The translations under genes and the position numbers were made by a program. Shown piece by piece: positions 43,718 to 50,222 of a DNA stretch of 64,000 nucleotides (positions are counted from its first letter, which is position 1; each line of letters opens with the position of its first letter). The DNA comes from Streptomyces vilmorinianum (GTDB taxonomy: Bacteria > Actinomycetota > Actinomycetes > Streptomycetales > Streptomycetaceae). A model generated the notes under the pieces. It was not told where the DNA came from. It made no database searches and worked only from the letters and a program-made list of their open reading frames with translations. The DNA is taken from contig NZ_CP040244.1 in NCBI RefSeq assembly GCF_005517195.1, positions 7,210,001-7,274,000 on the forward strand, read 5' to 3'.

Positions 43718-43796
43718 AGAACAACCGACGACGCATCGCCCGGGATGACGAGCCCTACGCAGGCGGTCGTGGCGGTGCGAGGACGTCCGTCCCGCT

Positions 43797-43946
43797 TCAT
43801 CGGCTTGTCCACCAGGCGGCCCCGGTGCCTGTAGCCGTAGTGAGCAGCGTGATCAACCACGCGGGGATGCGTTGAACGGTCAAGTGCAGCCCACCCCAAC
43901 GGAGTTCAAAGCAGGGGCGTTGTTCGCTGTTGATGGTCCGAGTCAT
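43797..43946 (-). CDS. Small membrane protein (49 residues)
   Basis: The frame extends upstream, but the recognisable part starts at ATG 43946. RPCFELRWGGLHLTVQRIPA is followed by a membrane helix (WLITLLTTATGTGAAWW). The 'ELRWGG(L/V)H(L/V)TV' stretch before a single helix recurs in small Streptomyces proteins near mobile or regulatory islands. The role is unknown. The surrounding 43718-44127 stretch shows no other gene. Confidence 0.5.
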   Translation of the reverse strand: MTRTINSEQRPCFELRWGGLHLTVQRIPAWLITLLTTATGTGAAWWTSR

Positions 43947-44127
43947 GTTGCTCAGTGTGGATGGACTTTCCAAAAACCGGCAATCCGGACACTTGGTTGT
44001 AGGGTCTGCGATGCATCGGATGTCCCCGAGGCGCCCCGGCCAGGCCGCCTTCCGCGAGTAGTCGGATCGGCGCACGGCTGCCTACGTGAGCCTCTGACGC
44101 GCGAGTGAGTCAAAGCGCGGCGACCCT

Positions 44128-44598
44128 CTACCCCAGGTAGGGCGAGGGACGATGCTCCAAGTAATGCTGAATACGCAACCGCTGAGTGTGGTGCATGGCC
44201 AGAGCGGGAAGTTCATCAGGCTCCACGAACCGGAGCTCCGTCGATTCCTCCGAGATGGTGAGCGATCCGCCAACGATGCGAGCGGTAAAGCAGACATTGA
44301 ACTGCCGGCGCACCTCCCCATCGCTGTACGCGATCACATGCCGGGGATCCGTGTACGTGCCGACCAGGCCAGTGATCTCCACCTCCAACCCGGTCTCCTC
44401 GCGCACCTCTCTCACGGCCGCACCCGGTAGAGAATCGCCCATGTCCATGCCGCCGCCCGGGAGCGCCCACAAATCGTTGCCCCTACGCCGCTGCACGAGG
44501 ATGCGGCCCTCAGAGTCGGTGACGACGGCCGAGGCCGCCACCACCAGGCTGTTCGGCTCGGGGGCGTTCGGGTCGTGGTCGTACTCGGTCCGTGCCAC
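44128..44598 (-). CDS. NUDIX hydrolase
   Basis: 156 residues from GTG 44598 with a strong GGGAGGT. The NUDIX box is present: GGGMDMGDSLPGAAVREVREETGLEVEI, matching GX5EX7REUXEEXGU except that the first Glu of the box is replaced (Met-Asp-Met-Gly-Asp). The REVREETG metal-binding part is intact. Flanking strands are AVVTDSEGRILVQRRRG and GLVGTYTDPRHVIAYSDGEV. It hydrolyses a nucleoside-diphosphate-linked compound; the substrate is unknown. It is divergent from the DUF6879-XRE pair. Confidence 0.9.
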   Translation of the reverse strand: MARTEYDHDPNAPEPNSLVVAASAVVTDSEGRILVQRRRGNDLWALPGGGMDMGDSLPGAAVREVREETGLEVEITGLVGTYTDPRHVIAYSDGEVRRQFNVCFTARIVGGSLTISEESTELRFVEPDELPALAMHHTQRLRIQHYLEHRPSPYLG

Positions 44599-44621
44599 GG
44601 GTCTACCTCCCTTCACGCGGC

Positions 44622-44643
44622 GATTCGCGCATATTCGAGAATC
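44622..44643. promoter_or_regulatory. Imperfect palindrome between the NUDIX and DUF6879 genes
   Basis: GATTCGCG-N6-CGAGAATC is an inverted repeat with one mismatch per arm. It is placed 24 bp before the NUDIX start and 78 bp before the DUF6879 start. It is a candidate operator for the XRE protein encoded downstream. Confidence 0.5.
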
Positions 44644-44720
44644 ACGGCGGACAGAACGCCATCGGCGGTTCCATCCTGGAGACGGCCCAACCGGGTCATC
44701 CGGGCGAGAGGGGAACGACG

Positions 44721-45473
44721 TTGGCAAGGCGACTTCGCTTCATCGGCACCAACTCCGGCAACGACGGCTGTCCGACGCTCTACGAAGACCTGGACACAGG
44801 TGAGCTCCTGGTCCAGGGAGACGCTGTGACCGACCCTGACGACGTGGCCCAACTCCGCAACGTCAAGCCCGGGGAGGGGTTCGTGGTGGTGCCGCGCGTG
44901 CTCCTGGCCGACTTCGCGCCGAGGAACGTGGACCGAGTACCGACGGAGATCAGCTTCGAAGAGTTCGGCGGGATGTTCCGCACCTTCGAGCACACCGCAT
45001 GGCGGCTGGAGACCCGCCGCCGGTACGCGTCGGATGAGGAGACCGAGACGTACACCCGGTTCGCCCGGGGTGAGGATGCCGGGTGGGACCTGGACGACCC
45101 GTGGTGTGTGTCCCGGCGCGAACAGTCTGCACTCGGCAAGCGGTTCGAGCGCGTACGCATCGTGGACAACCCGCCGACCCTGGGCCAGCGGTACCTCCTG
45201 GACAACGCCCGCCGCAACAGCACCGTAGGAGAGGACATCCGGAACCTGTGGCGGAGCGACGCTGAGCGGCTGAAGCTCCCCGAAGAGGACTTCTGGCTGT
45301 TCGACTCACGCGTCATCGCACGACTTCACTTCGACGGTGACGACCAGATGACCGGCGTAGAACTGATCACGGACCCGGTGGAGGTCCTGCGCGCCTGTCA
45401 GGCCCGCGATGCCGCTTGGCACCACGCCGTCCCGTACGACCAGTTCGAGGGCCAGGTACCTTCCACCGAGTGA
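44721..45473 (+). CDS. DUF6879-family protein
   Basis: 250 residues from TTG 44721, chosen because GAGAGGGGAAC precedes it. The N-terminal 70 residues form a small beta domain (LRFIGTNSGNDGCPTLYEDL, GELLVQGDAVTDPDDVAQLR, GEGFVVVPRVLLADF) found in front of some DUF6879 proteins. The DUF6879 domain follows: FGGMFRTFEHTAWRLETRRR, RVRIVDNPPTLGQRYLLDNA, GEDIRNL, EDFWLFDSRVIARLHFD, CQARDAAWHHAVPYDQFE. These proteins usually sit beside XRE-DUF5753 regulators in Streptomyces. Here the XRE start overlaps its stop (GTGA). Its biochemical role is unknown; a partner or effector of the regulator is likely. Confidence 0.83.
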   Translation: MARRLRFIGTNSGNDGCPTLYEDLDTGELLVQGDAVTDPDDVAQLRNVKPGEGFVVVPRVLLADFAPRNVDRVPTEISFEEFGGMFRTFEHTAWRLETRRRYASDEETETYTRFARGEDAGWDLDDPWCVSRREQSALGKRFERVRIVDNPPTLGQRYLLDNARRNSTVGEDIRNLWRSDAERLKLPEEDFWLFDSRVIARLHFDGDDQMTGVELITDPVEVLRACQARDAAWHHAVPYDQFEGQVPSTE

Positions 45474-46312
45474 GCACCGACTTCCAACAGGCCCGGGTGG
45501 CCCTCGGCGCGCGGCTCCGTGAGCTGCGCGCCGCTCGCGGCTTCACGGGGCGCGAACTGGCGACGGTGCTGCACTGGCCCCAGTCCAAGGTCAGCAAACT
45601 GGAGACGGGACGCCAGACCGCCACAGCAGCCGACCTCCGGGCATGGGCCCAGGCAACAGGGCATCCGGAGGCCGCCGATGAACTGATCACCCGCCTACGG
45701 ACGCTGGAGTCCCGATCCCGCTCCTGGCGGCGCCAGCTTGCCGCCGGGCACAAGCCCGTCCAGGACGCTCTCACCGCTGAGTACGAGCGATCCAGAACCT
45801 TCCGGGCCTGGCAGGGCTCCATGGTCGTCGGGATGCTCCAGACACCCGACTACGCCCGCCACGTGTTCAGCCAGTACGTCGACCTTCACCAGTCCGTCCG
45901 GGATGTGGAGGAGGCTGTACGGGCCCGGGTGAGGCGCCAGGAAATGCTCTACGAGCCAGGGAAAACCTTCCACATCATCCTGTGGGAAGCCGCCCTCCAC
46001 GCCCTGGTCTGCCCGCCGCCGGTACTGGCTGCCCAACTCGACCGGCTCATGGGCGTGCTGGGGCTCGACACCGTCGCCCTGGGAATAGTCCCGCTGGGCG
46101 CCCCTCTCAAGCTCCCGCCGGCCAATGCGTTCTGGCTGTACGACGACCGCTTGGCCATCGCCGAGGACTGGCACGCGGAGCTGTGGCTGGACGACTCCGC
46201 GACCGTCGGCGTGTACCAGCGGGTCTGGCAGACACTCGCTGACTCCGCCGTCTATGGGGCTGAAGCCCATCGCGTGATCACACGCGCCCGGCGGGCACTC
46301 GACCTCAGCTGA
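45470..46312 (+). CDS. XRE-family regulator with DUF5753 sensor-like domain
   Basis: 280 residues from GTG 45470, coupled to the preceding gene. Residues about 8-65 are an XRE helix-turn-helix (LGARLRELRAARGFTGRELA, TVLHWPQSKVSKLETGRQTA). The DUF5753 domain follows: VQDALTAEYERSRTFRAWQG, VGMLQTPDYARHVFSQYVDL, VRARVRRQEMLYEPGKTFHI, EAALHALVCPPPVLAAQLDR and GIVPLGAPLKLPPANAFWLY. This is the WhiJ/BldB-neighbourhood type of developmental or antibiotic regulator. It is predicted to control its own divergent promoter region and possibly the tiny genes that follow. Confidence 0.9.
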   Translation: MSTDFQQARVALGARLRELRAARGFTGRELATVLHWPQSKVSKLETGRQTATAADLRAWAQATGHPEAADELITRLRTLESRSRSWRRQLAAGHKPVQDALTAEYERSRTFRAWQGSMVVGMLQTPDYARHVFSQYVDLHQSVRDVEEAVRARVRRQEMLYEPGKTFHIILWEAALHALVCPPPVLAAQLDRLMGVLGLDTVALGIVPLGAPLKLPPANAFWLYDDRLAIAEDWHAELWLDDSATVGVYQRVWQTLADSAVYGAEAHRVITRARRALDLS

Positions 46313-46439
46313 GAATCACCCCGAAGAAGCCCCGACGGCGCTCGAATCAAGGCGAATCAGGGCCGCCAAGCAGCACCCGGATCTCATACCGTCCCAGTGT
46401 GGTCCGAGGCATTCGGAGCGCTGGAGGGGACGGTGAGGC

Positions 46440-46658
46440 ATGGCCGAGGAGTGGAGACCGACCGCCAGTCGGTACGCGGTGGACCGTAACGGGACGCTGG
46501 GCCGGGTGGACCGCCAGTACGAGGGGAGCGTGTACCTGCGTCCGCCGGGCGGGGGCAGGGAGTGGGCAGTCCCGCCGGAGGAACTGCGGGAGCCGACCCT
46601 GGAGGAACTGGCCCAGGCCCGCTTGTTCGCCACCCCGGTGTCGGCGGTGGACCAGTGA
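46440..46658 (+). CDS. Small hypothetical protein (72 residues)
   Basis: Starts at ATG 46440 with GGAGGGGACGG upstream. WRPTASRYAVDRNGTLGRVD, GSVYLRPPGGGREWAVPPEE and LREPTLEELAQARLFATP suggest a compact beta domain followed by a helix. Similar small proteins occur near XRE/DUF397-type loci. Its stop overlaps the GTG of the next gene (GTGA), the first link of a chain of overlapping genes. Confidence 0.75.
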   Translation: MAEEWRPTASRYAVDRNGTLGRVDRQYEGSVYLRPPGGGREWAVPPEELREPTLEELAQARLFATPVSAVDQ

Positions 46659-46897
46659 CGGTCCGGACGGTTCTCCGGTTCGTGACGCACCGGATCAAGC
46701 GTCACCCGGAGTCGGAGGCCACGGCGTCGGCCCACTGCCTGCACGGCGGGTGTGATTGGGAGGCCCGGCCGAACACTGACGTGAACAAGGTGGACGACCA
46801 GTGCATGGAGCACACGGGCCGCCTCAGGGACCACACGACCTTCGCCAGGAGATTTGAGGACGTGGCCCTGGTGGAGCGGCTGGAGGGCTCCGCGTGA
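46655..46897 (+). CDS. Small Cys-containing protein (DUF7848-like)
   Basis: 80 residues from GTG 46655. RFVTHRIKRHPESEATASAH, CLHGGCDWEARPNTDVNKVD, DQCMEHTGRLRDHTTFARRF is a zinc-finger-like pattern (Cys-x4-Cys, then Cys-x2-His and other His). It resembles a small actinomycete family I recall as DUF7848; I cannot confirm the number. Overlaps on both sides (GTGA) imply coupled translation. Confidence 0.72.
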   Translation: MTVRTVLRFVTHRIKRHPESEATASAHCLHGGCDWEARPNTDVNKVDDQCMEHTGRLRDHTTFARRFEDVALVERLEGSA

Positions 46898-46977
46898 GGT
46901 GGCTCCCGGCCCTGGCGGTCACCCCCACTGGCGCGGTCAGTGTCGTGGCCCTGACCTTGGCCGTCACCGCGCGGTGA
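46894..46977 (+). CDS. 27-residue membrane peptide
   Basis: GTG 46894 overlaps the previous stop (GTGA). The peptide has basic residues at both ends and is otherwise almost entirely hydrophobic (VVALTLAVTAR at the end), enough for one short membrane helix. It is far below the usual annotation cutoff. The exact double overlap with both neighbours is the main evidence that it is translated. Confidence 0.5.
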   Translation: MRWLPALAVTPTGAVSVVALTLAVTAR

Positions 46978-47054
46978 ACTGGCCCCGCGTCCTGTGGGCC
47001 GCCGCCGCAGTCACGATCTGGGCGACCATCGCGTTCTTTCTGACTGCCCATTGA
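46974..47054 (+). CDS. 26-residue membrane peptide
   Basis: GTG 46974 overlaps the stop of the previous peptide gene (GTGA). The sequence is a single hydrophobic helix rich in Trp (VLWAAAAVTIWATIAFFLTA) after a short NWPR start. Like its neighbour it is only supported by hydrophobicity and by the exact overlap chain. It could act in the membrane or merely keep ribosomes on the message. Confidence 0.5.
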   Translation: MNWPRVLWAAAAVTIWATIAFFLTAH

Positions 47055-47173
47055 GATTTCCGCACGCTCCCGCCGGAAGGCGGACCAGGGAGCGAGCGGA
47101 GGACACTCCGCTCTTCCGGTTCCGTGGGTCGGGCCGGACGAGGAGAGCGGACACCACGGAAGCGAGAGCACTC

Positions 47174-47509
47174 ATGGTGAGACGACGGCAGCCGGACCGC
47201 CTGGTCTGGGTTGGGAACCCGCTGGGATTACCCGTCCCTGAGGGTGAGGACCGGCGGCGCCTGGCCATCGATATCCAGCCGGGTATCCGCGTGCGGGTCG
47301 GTACCGCGTGGCGTACGGCGCTGGAGGTGACCAGCCGCACGCGGGCTGACCGGACCTGGGTGACGGTCGACTGGGCCGGACCGGTCCAGGCGCGCACGCT
47401 CTACTACGGGGCGGACCTGGTCCACGTGGAGGACCCGGTCACAGTCCCGGCCGCTTCCGAGGAATTCCACACGGCCTGCACGGACGGGATCAGAGGGTTG
47501 GAGCCGTGA
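47174..47509 (+). CDS. Small hypothetical protein (111 residues)
   Basis: Starts at ATG 47174 (GTG 47177 is also possible), 119 bp after the last tiny peptide. RLVWVGNPLGLPVPEGEDRR, RRLAIDIQPGIRVRVGTAWR, TALEVTSRTRADRTWVTVDW and ARTLYYGADLVHVEDPVTVP indicate a mostly beta domain. No family recognised. Its stop overlaps the start of the next gene (GTGA). Confidence 0.65.
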   Translation: MVRRRQPDRLVWVGNPLGLPVPEGEDRRRLAIDIQPGIRVRVGTAWRTALEVTSRTRADRTWVTVDWAGPVQARTLYYGADLVHVEDPVTVPAASEEFHTACTDGIRGLEP

Positions 47510-47760
47510 ACCGTGGCCCGTTCCCAGCCGACTCGGCGGCCACCCTGGCGCCGGAGATACAGGCGGAGTACCACGTCATGACGACGCCACGCACGGGGCC
47601 GGCGGACCCGATCCGTTGTGCGCAGTGCCGGGAACTCCGTGACGGCCTCCGGGAGACCATGGAGCAAGGCATCGGGTTCCTGGAGATCATGGAAGTGGCG
47701 GCCCTCCACGCCCACTACGGCCACCCCCACGCCCCTCTGCGGACGCCGTTCTATCCCTAG
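47506..47760 (+). CDS. Small CxxC protein (84 residues)
   Basis: GTG 47506 overlaps the preceding stop. PIRCAQCRELRDGLRETMEQ places a CxxC before a long helix, and HAHYGHPHAPLRTPFYP is a His/Pro-rich C-terminus. The function is unknown. It ends the coupled group; two hairpins follow directly. Confidence 0.65.
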   Translation: MNRGPFPADSAATLAPEIQAEYHVMTTPRTGPADPIRCAQCRELRDGLRETMEQGIGFLEIMEVAALHAHYGHPHAPLRTPFYP

Positions 47761-47763
47761 GTT

Positions 47764-47830
47764 CCCCGCCGCCGACACGGCGGGGCCATGTAGTCCTACG
47801 AGCCAAGAGCCGCCCGATCCGGTCGGGCGG
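47764..47830 (+). terminator. Two consecutive hairpins ending the small-gene operon
   Basis: The first stem is CCCCGCCG / CGGCGGGG (47764-47785) and the second CCGCCCGA / TCGGGCGG (47810-47830). Together they form a plausible terminator 3 bp beyond the last stop codon. Confidence 0.65.
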
Positions 47831-48273
47831 TGGAAGGTCCCGCGCGCGGAGTGTCCCCATGGGCACCGCCGAGCCTCCACAGCCGCGCCACTGATTCCCT
47901 CCAACGCTGGCGGTTGGGAACTGCACAACGCGGATCCCGGCCATCGGACTGCCCTCAAACAGCCGTCGTCGAGACCCACCCACACACTCCGCCTCCTGGT
48001 GACCGTCCCGAGCCAGGGCAGCGGGCCCAGCTCCCTCCGCCTGGGAACCGCCGGAGGGAACGTCCGCCCCGGGGTGGGACGGCCCCCGCGTGGGTCGCCC
48101 GGGGCGGATATCGCATCAAGCACAGCCGAACACGAGCACCGGAAGGCGTGGCCTTGGCCTTGCAGGCCCACGCCGATGTGCCGGGTGCACTCACCCGCCC
48201 TACGCCTCCAAGGACACCTGGGACCGCTTGGGGCGGGTGTCAAAACGCAATTCACAACCGAGAGGAGAACGGC
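47831..48273. other. Gap before the peptide-methyltransferase pair
   Basis: About 440 bp with no convincing gene. The plus-strand frame is open into the peptide gene, but its composition (long runs of Pro/Arg/Ser) is that of an untranslated GC-rich stretch. An 11-bp inverted repeat (TCCGCCCCGGG at 48063 / CCCGGGGCGGA at 48098) with a 24-base loop lies in the middle. The region probably carries the promoter and leader of the peptide gene. Confidence 0.5.
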
Positions 48274-48405
48274 ATGGGATGGGGAACCGGTAAGGGTGGA
48301 AGTGGTGGCAACGGGCAGCACTCCGGGGGGAAGGACCCGGGCACGTCCAAGCCGTCTTCGGACACCGCCAAGCCGAAGGACCCGCCGAAGCACAAGAAGG
48401 ACTAG
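48274..48405 (+). CDS. 43-residue Gly/Lys-rich peptide, candidate imiditide-type RiPP precursor
   Basis: ATG 48274 follows a strong GAGGAGAAC, better than for most genes here. The N-terminal half is Gly-rich (MGWGTGKGGSGGNGQHSGG); the C-terminal half has seven Lys with Asp, Pro and Ser (KDPGTSKPSSDTAKPKDPPK, then HKKD). Its stop adjoins the start of an isoaspartyl-methyltransferase homologue. Of the four Asp, residues 21 and 36 precede Pro and 43 is terminal. Only Asp30 (SSDTAK) has a following amide NH free to form an aspartimide. Small basic precursors next to a lone methyltransferase of this class are the hallmark of imiditides. The assignment is inferred. Confidence 0.65.
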   Translation: MGWGTGKGGSGGNGQHSGGKDPGTSKPSSDTAKPKDPPKHKKD

Positions 48406-48410
48406 TGCAC

Positions 48411-49595
48411 GTGACCGCAACGGATCTCGCAGCGTCCGAGCAGATCGCCATGCGCGATTTGCTCGGCGCGGTGAACAACGACCTGGACACACCGTTGGGG
48501 CCCGAGTGGGAACGCGCGGCCTGGGCGGTCCCCCGCCACCGGTTCCTCCCCGAACGCATCTACCTCGGGGATGACCTGGAACCGTGCACCCGGGCGGAGG
48601 CACCGGAGACGTGGTTGCGGGCCGCCTACGCCAACGACTCCGTCGTGACGCAGATCAACGACGGCCAAGACCCCGGCGACGGTGAGCGCTGGGCGTCGTC
48701 GGCCGCGTCGGCCCCGGGCATCGTGTTCCGGATGCTCCACATGCTGGATCTGGCCGACGGACACAGGGTTCTGGAGATCGGCACCGGGACCGGGTGGAAC
48801 GCGGGTCTCCTTGCTCACCGCCTGGGCCCGGAGAACGTGACCACGGTGGAGGTGGACCCGGTCCTGGCGGCGGAGGCTGACGCGCGCTTGCGGAAGCTGA
48901 GTCTGGAGCCGACGGTGAGCGCCGGTGACGGAGCCCTGGGGCACACGTCCACCCAACCGTTCGACCGGGTGGAGGCCACATGCTCCGTACGGTCCGTCCC
49001 CCAGGCCTGGGTGCGACAGACCCGGCCCGGCGGGGTCATCCTCACGCCGTGGGAGACGCCCTGGCTGTGCTACGGCCTGTTGCGCCTGAAGGTGGGCGTG
49101 CACGGCGACGCGTCGGGCCGGTTCTCTCCCCACTCCGCATTCATGCTCATGCGGAACCAGCGTACGGATCTGCGGATCTACCGGGACGTGGTGCGGGACG
49201 ACCATCAGCCGGAGGAGTCACGGACCACGTTGTCCCCGTGGACGGTCACGGGCGATGACCTGGCGGCCCAGTTCGCCATCGGCCTCCAGCTCCGCGACGT
49301 GTGGCGGACCTGGCACGACGACCCGGACGTGGACGGCGTGGCCTCCAGGCTCTGGGTCGCGACGACCGACGCCGCGTCCTGGGCGGCCGTGGACTGGGAC
49401 GGCCACTCGGACGACCGGTTCACCGTGTGGCAGTACGGCCCCCGGCGACTCTGGAACGAGGTGGAGGCGGCGCACGACTGGTGGACCCATGCTGGCCGAC
49501 CCGCCCCTGACCGGTTCGGACTGACGACCCTGCCGGACAGGGGTGAATGGGTCTGGCTGGACAAGCCGGACCAGCCGCTCCCGACGACCGGCTGA
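48411..49595 (+). CDS. Isoaspartyl (PCMT-like) methyltransferase of the peptide-maturation type
   Basis: 394 residues from GTG 48411, which has better spacing to AAGGA than GTG 48405. The N-terminal AAWAVPRHRFLPERIYLGDD and VVTQINDG match isoaspartate methyltransferases. The SAM site is VLEIGTGTGWNAGLLAHRLG, followed by VTTVEVDPVLAAEADARLRK, VSAGDGALG and DRVEATCSVRSVPQAWVRQT. The protein is almost twice the length of housekeeping PCMT (about 210-230). Its C-terminal half (ATTDAASWAAVDWDGHSDDR, FTVWQYGPRRLWNEVEAAHD) belongs to the group paired with graspetide, lanthipeptide and imiditide precursors. No ATP-grasp or lanthionine synthetase is nearby. Confidence 0.87.
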   Translation: MTATDLAASEQIAMRDLLGAVNNDLDTPLGPEWERAAWAVPRHRFLPERIYLGDDLEPCTRAEAPETWLRAAYANDSVVTQINDGQDPGDGERWASSAASAPGIVFRMLHMLDLADGHRVLEIGTGTGWNAGLLAHRLGPENVTTVEVDPVLAAEADARLRKLSLEPTVSAGDGALGHTSTQPFDRVEATCSVRSVPQAWVRQTRPGGVILTPWETPWLCYGLLRLKVGVHGDASGRFSPHSAFMLMRNQRTDLRIYRDVVRDDHQPEESRTTLSPWTVTGDDLAAQFAIGLQLRDVWRTWHDDPDVDGVASRLWVATTDAASWAAVDWDGHSDDRFTVWQYGPRRLWNEVEAAHDWWTHAGRPAPDRFGLTTLPDRGEWVWLDKPDQPLPTTG

Positions 49596-49659
49596 CCGCC
49601 CACCCCATGGCCGGCCCGGTCGTCCGCTCCCCCCGTGACGGATGGCCGGGGCCACGGCC

Positions 49660-49691
49660 ACGCCCGCCCCGGGATGCCCCGGGGCGGGCGT
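49660..49691. terminator. Bidirectional hairpin after the methyltransferase
   Basis: A 14-bp stem (ACGCCCGCCCCGGG / CCCGGGGCGGGCGT) with an ATGC loop, between the convergent methyltransferase and GNAT genes. Confidence 0.85.
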
Positions 49692-49726
49692 TCGTCGTTT
49701 CGCAGGGGTGGCAACCCCATGGCGCC

Positions 49727-50203
49727 CTACGCGCCCGTCCCCAGCTCCCGCAGCGCCTCGTCCGTCAGGCGGTACACCGTCCACTCGTCCTGCGGCTTCG
49801 CGCCCAGCGACTTGTAGAAGTTGATCGACGGGGTGTTCCAGTCCAGGACGGACCACTCCAGGCGCTCGTACCCCCGCTCCACGCAGATCCGCGCCAGCTC
49901 CGTCAGCAGCGCCTTGCCGTGGCCGCCGCCGCGGCTCGTCGGGCGGACGTAGAGGTCCTCCAGGTAGATGCCGTGCACGCCGCGCCAGGTCGAGAAGTTG
50001 AGGAACCACAGGGCGAAGCCCACCGGCTCGCCCTCGTCCGTCTCGGCGATGTGAGCGAAGGCCGCCGGGCGCTCGCCGAACAGGGCCTCGTGGAGCTGTT
50101 CCTCGGTCGCGCGGGCCTCGTGGAGCGCCTTCTCGTAGTCGGCGAGTTCGCGGACCATCGCGTGGATGACGGGGACGTCGGCAGGTGTGGCGGTACGAAT
50201 CAT
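49727..50203 (-). CDS. GNAT acetyltransferase (diamine/thialysine acetyltransferase-like)
   Basis: 158 residues from ATG 50203. IRTATPADVPVIHAMVRELA, DYEKALHEARATEEQLHEAL, VGFALWFLNFSTWRGVHGIY, LEDLYVRPTSRGGGHGKALL (acetyl-CoA loop GGGHGK) and WSVLDWNTPSINFYKSLGAK. The 'FSTW...G(I/L)YLEDLYVRP' block is typical of spermidine/spermine or thialysine acetyltransferases. A polyamine or thialysine substrate is therefore plausible. A putrescine-oxidase-like gene lies about 1.1 kb away. Confidence 0.88.
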   Translation of the reverse strand: MIRTATPADVPVIHAMVRELADYEKALHEARATEEQLHEALFGERPAAFAHIAETDEGEPVGFALWFLNFSTWRGVHGIYLEDLYVRPTSRGGGHGKALLTELARICVERGYERLEWSVLDWNTPSINFYKSLGAKPQDEWTVYRLTDEALRELGTGA

Positions 50204-50222
50204 GGGGCCAGCCTGCACCGGA

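Noticed and set aside
47830..48273. 148-residue upstream extension of the peptide gene
   Set aside because: The frame is open but composition is random-like, and the strong ribosome-binding site directly before ATG 48274 fixes the start.
48274..49595. Graspetide or lanthipeptide cluster
   Set aside because: No ATP-grasp ligase, LanB/LanC/LanM or FxLD-type precursor motif is present within reach.
43718..49600. Integrated mobile element
   Set aside because: The island has accessory genes but no integrase, excisionase, replication gene or clear att repeat, so only the term accessory island is used.
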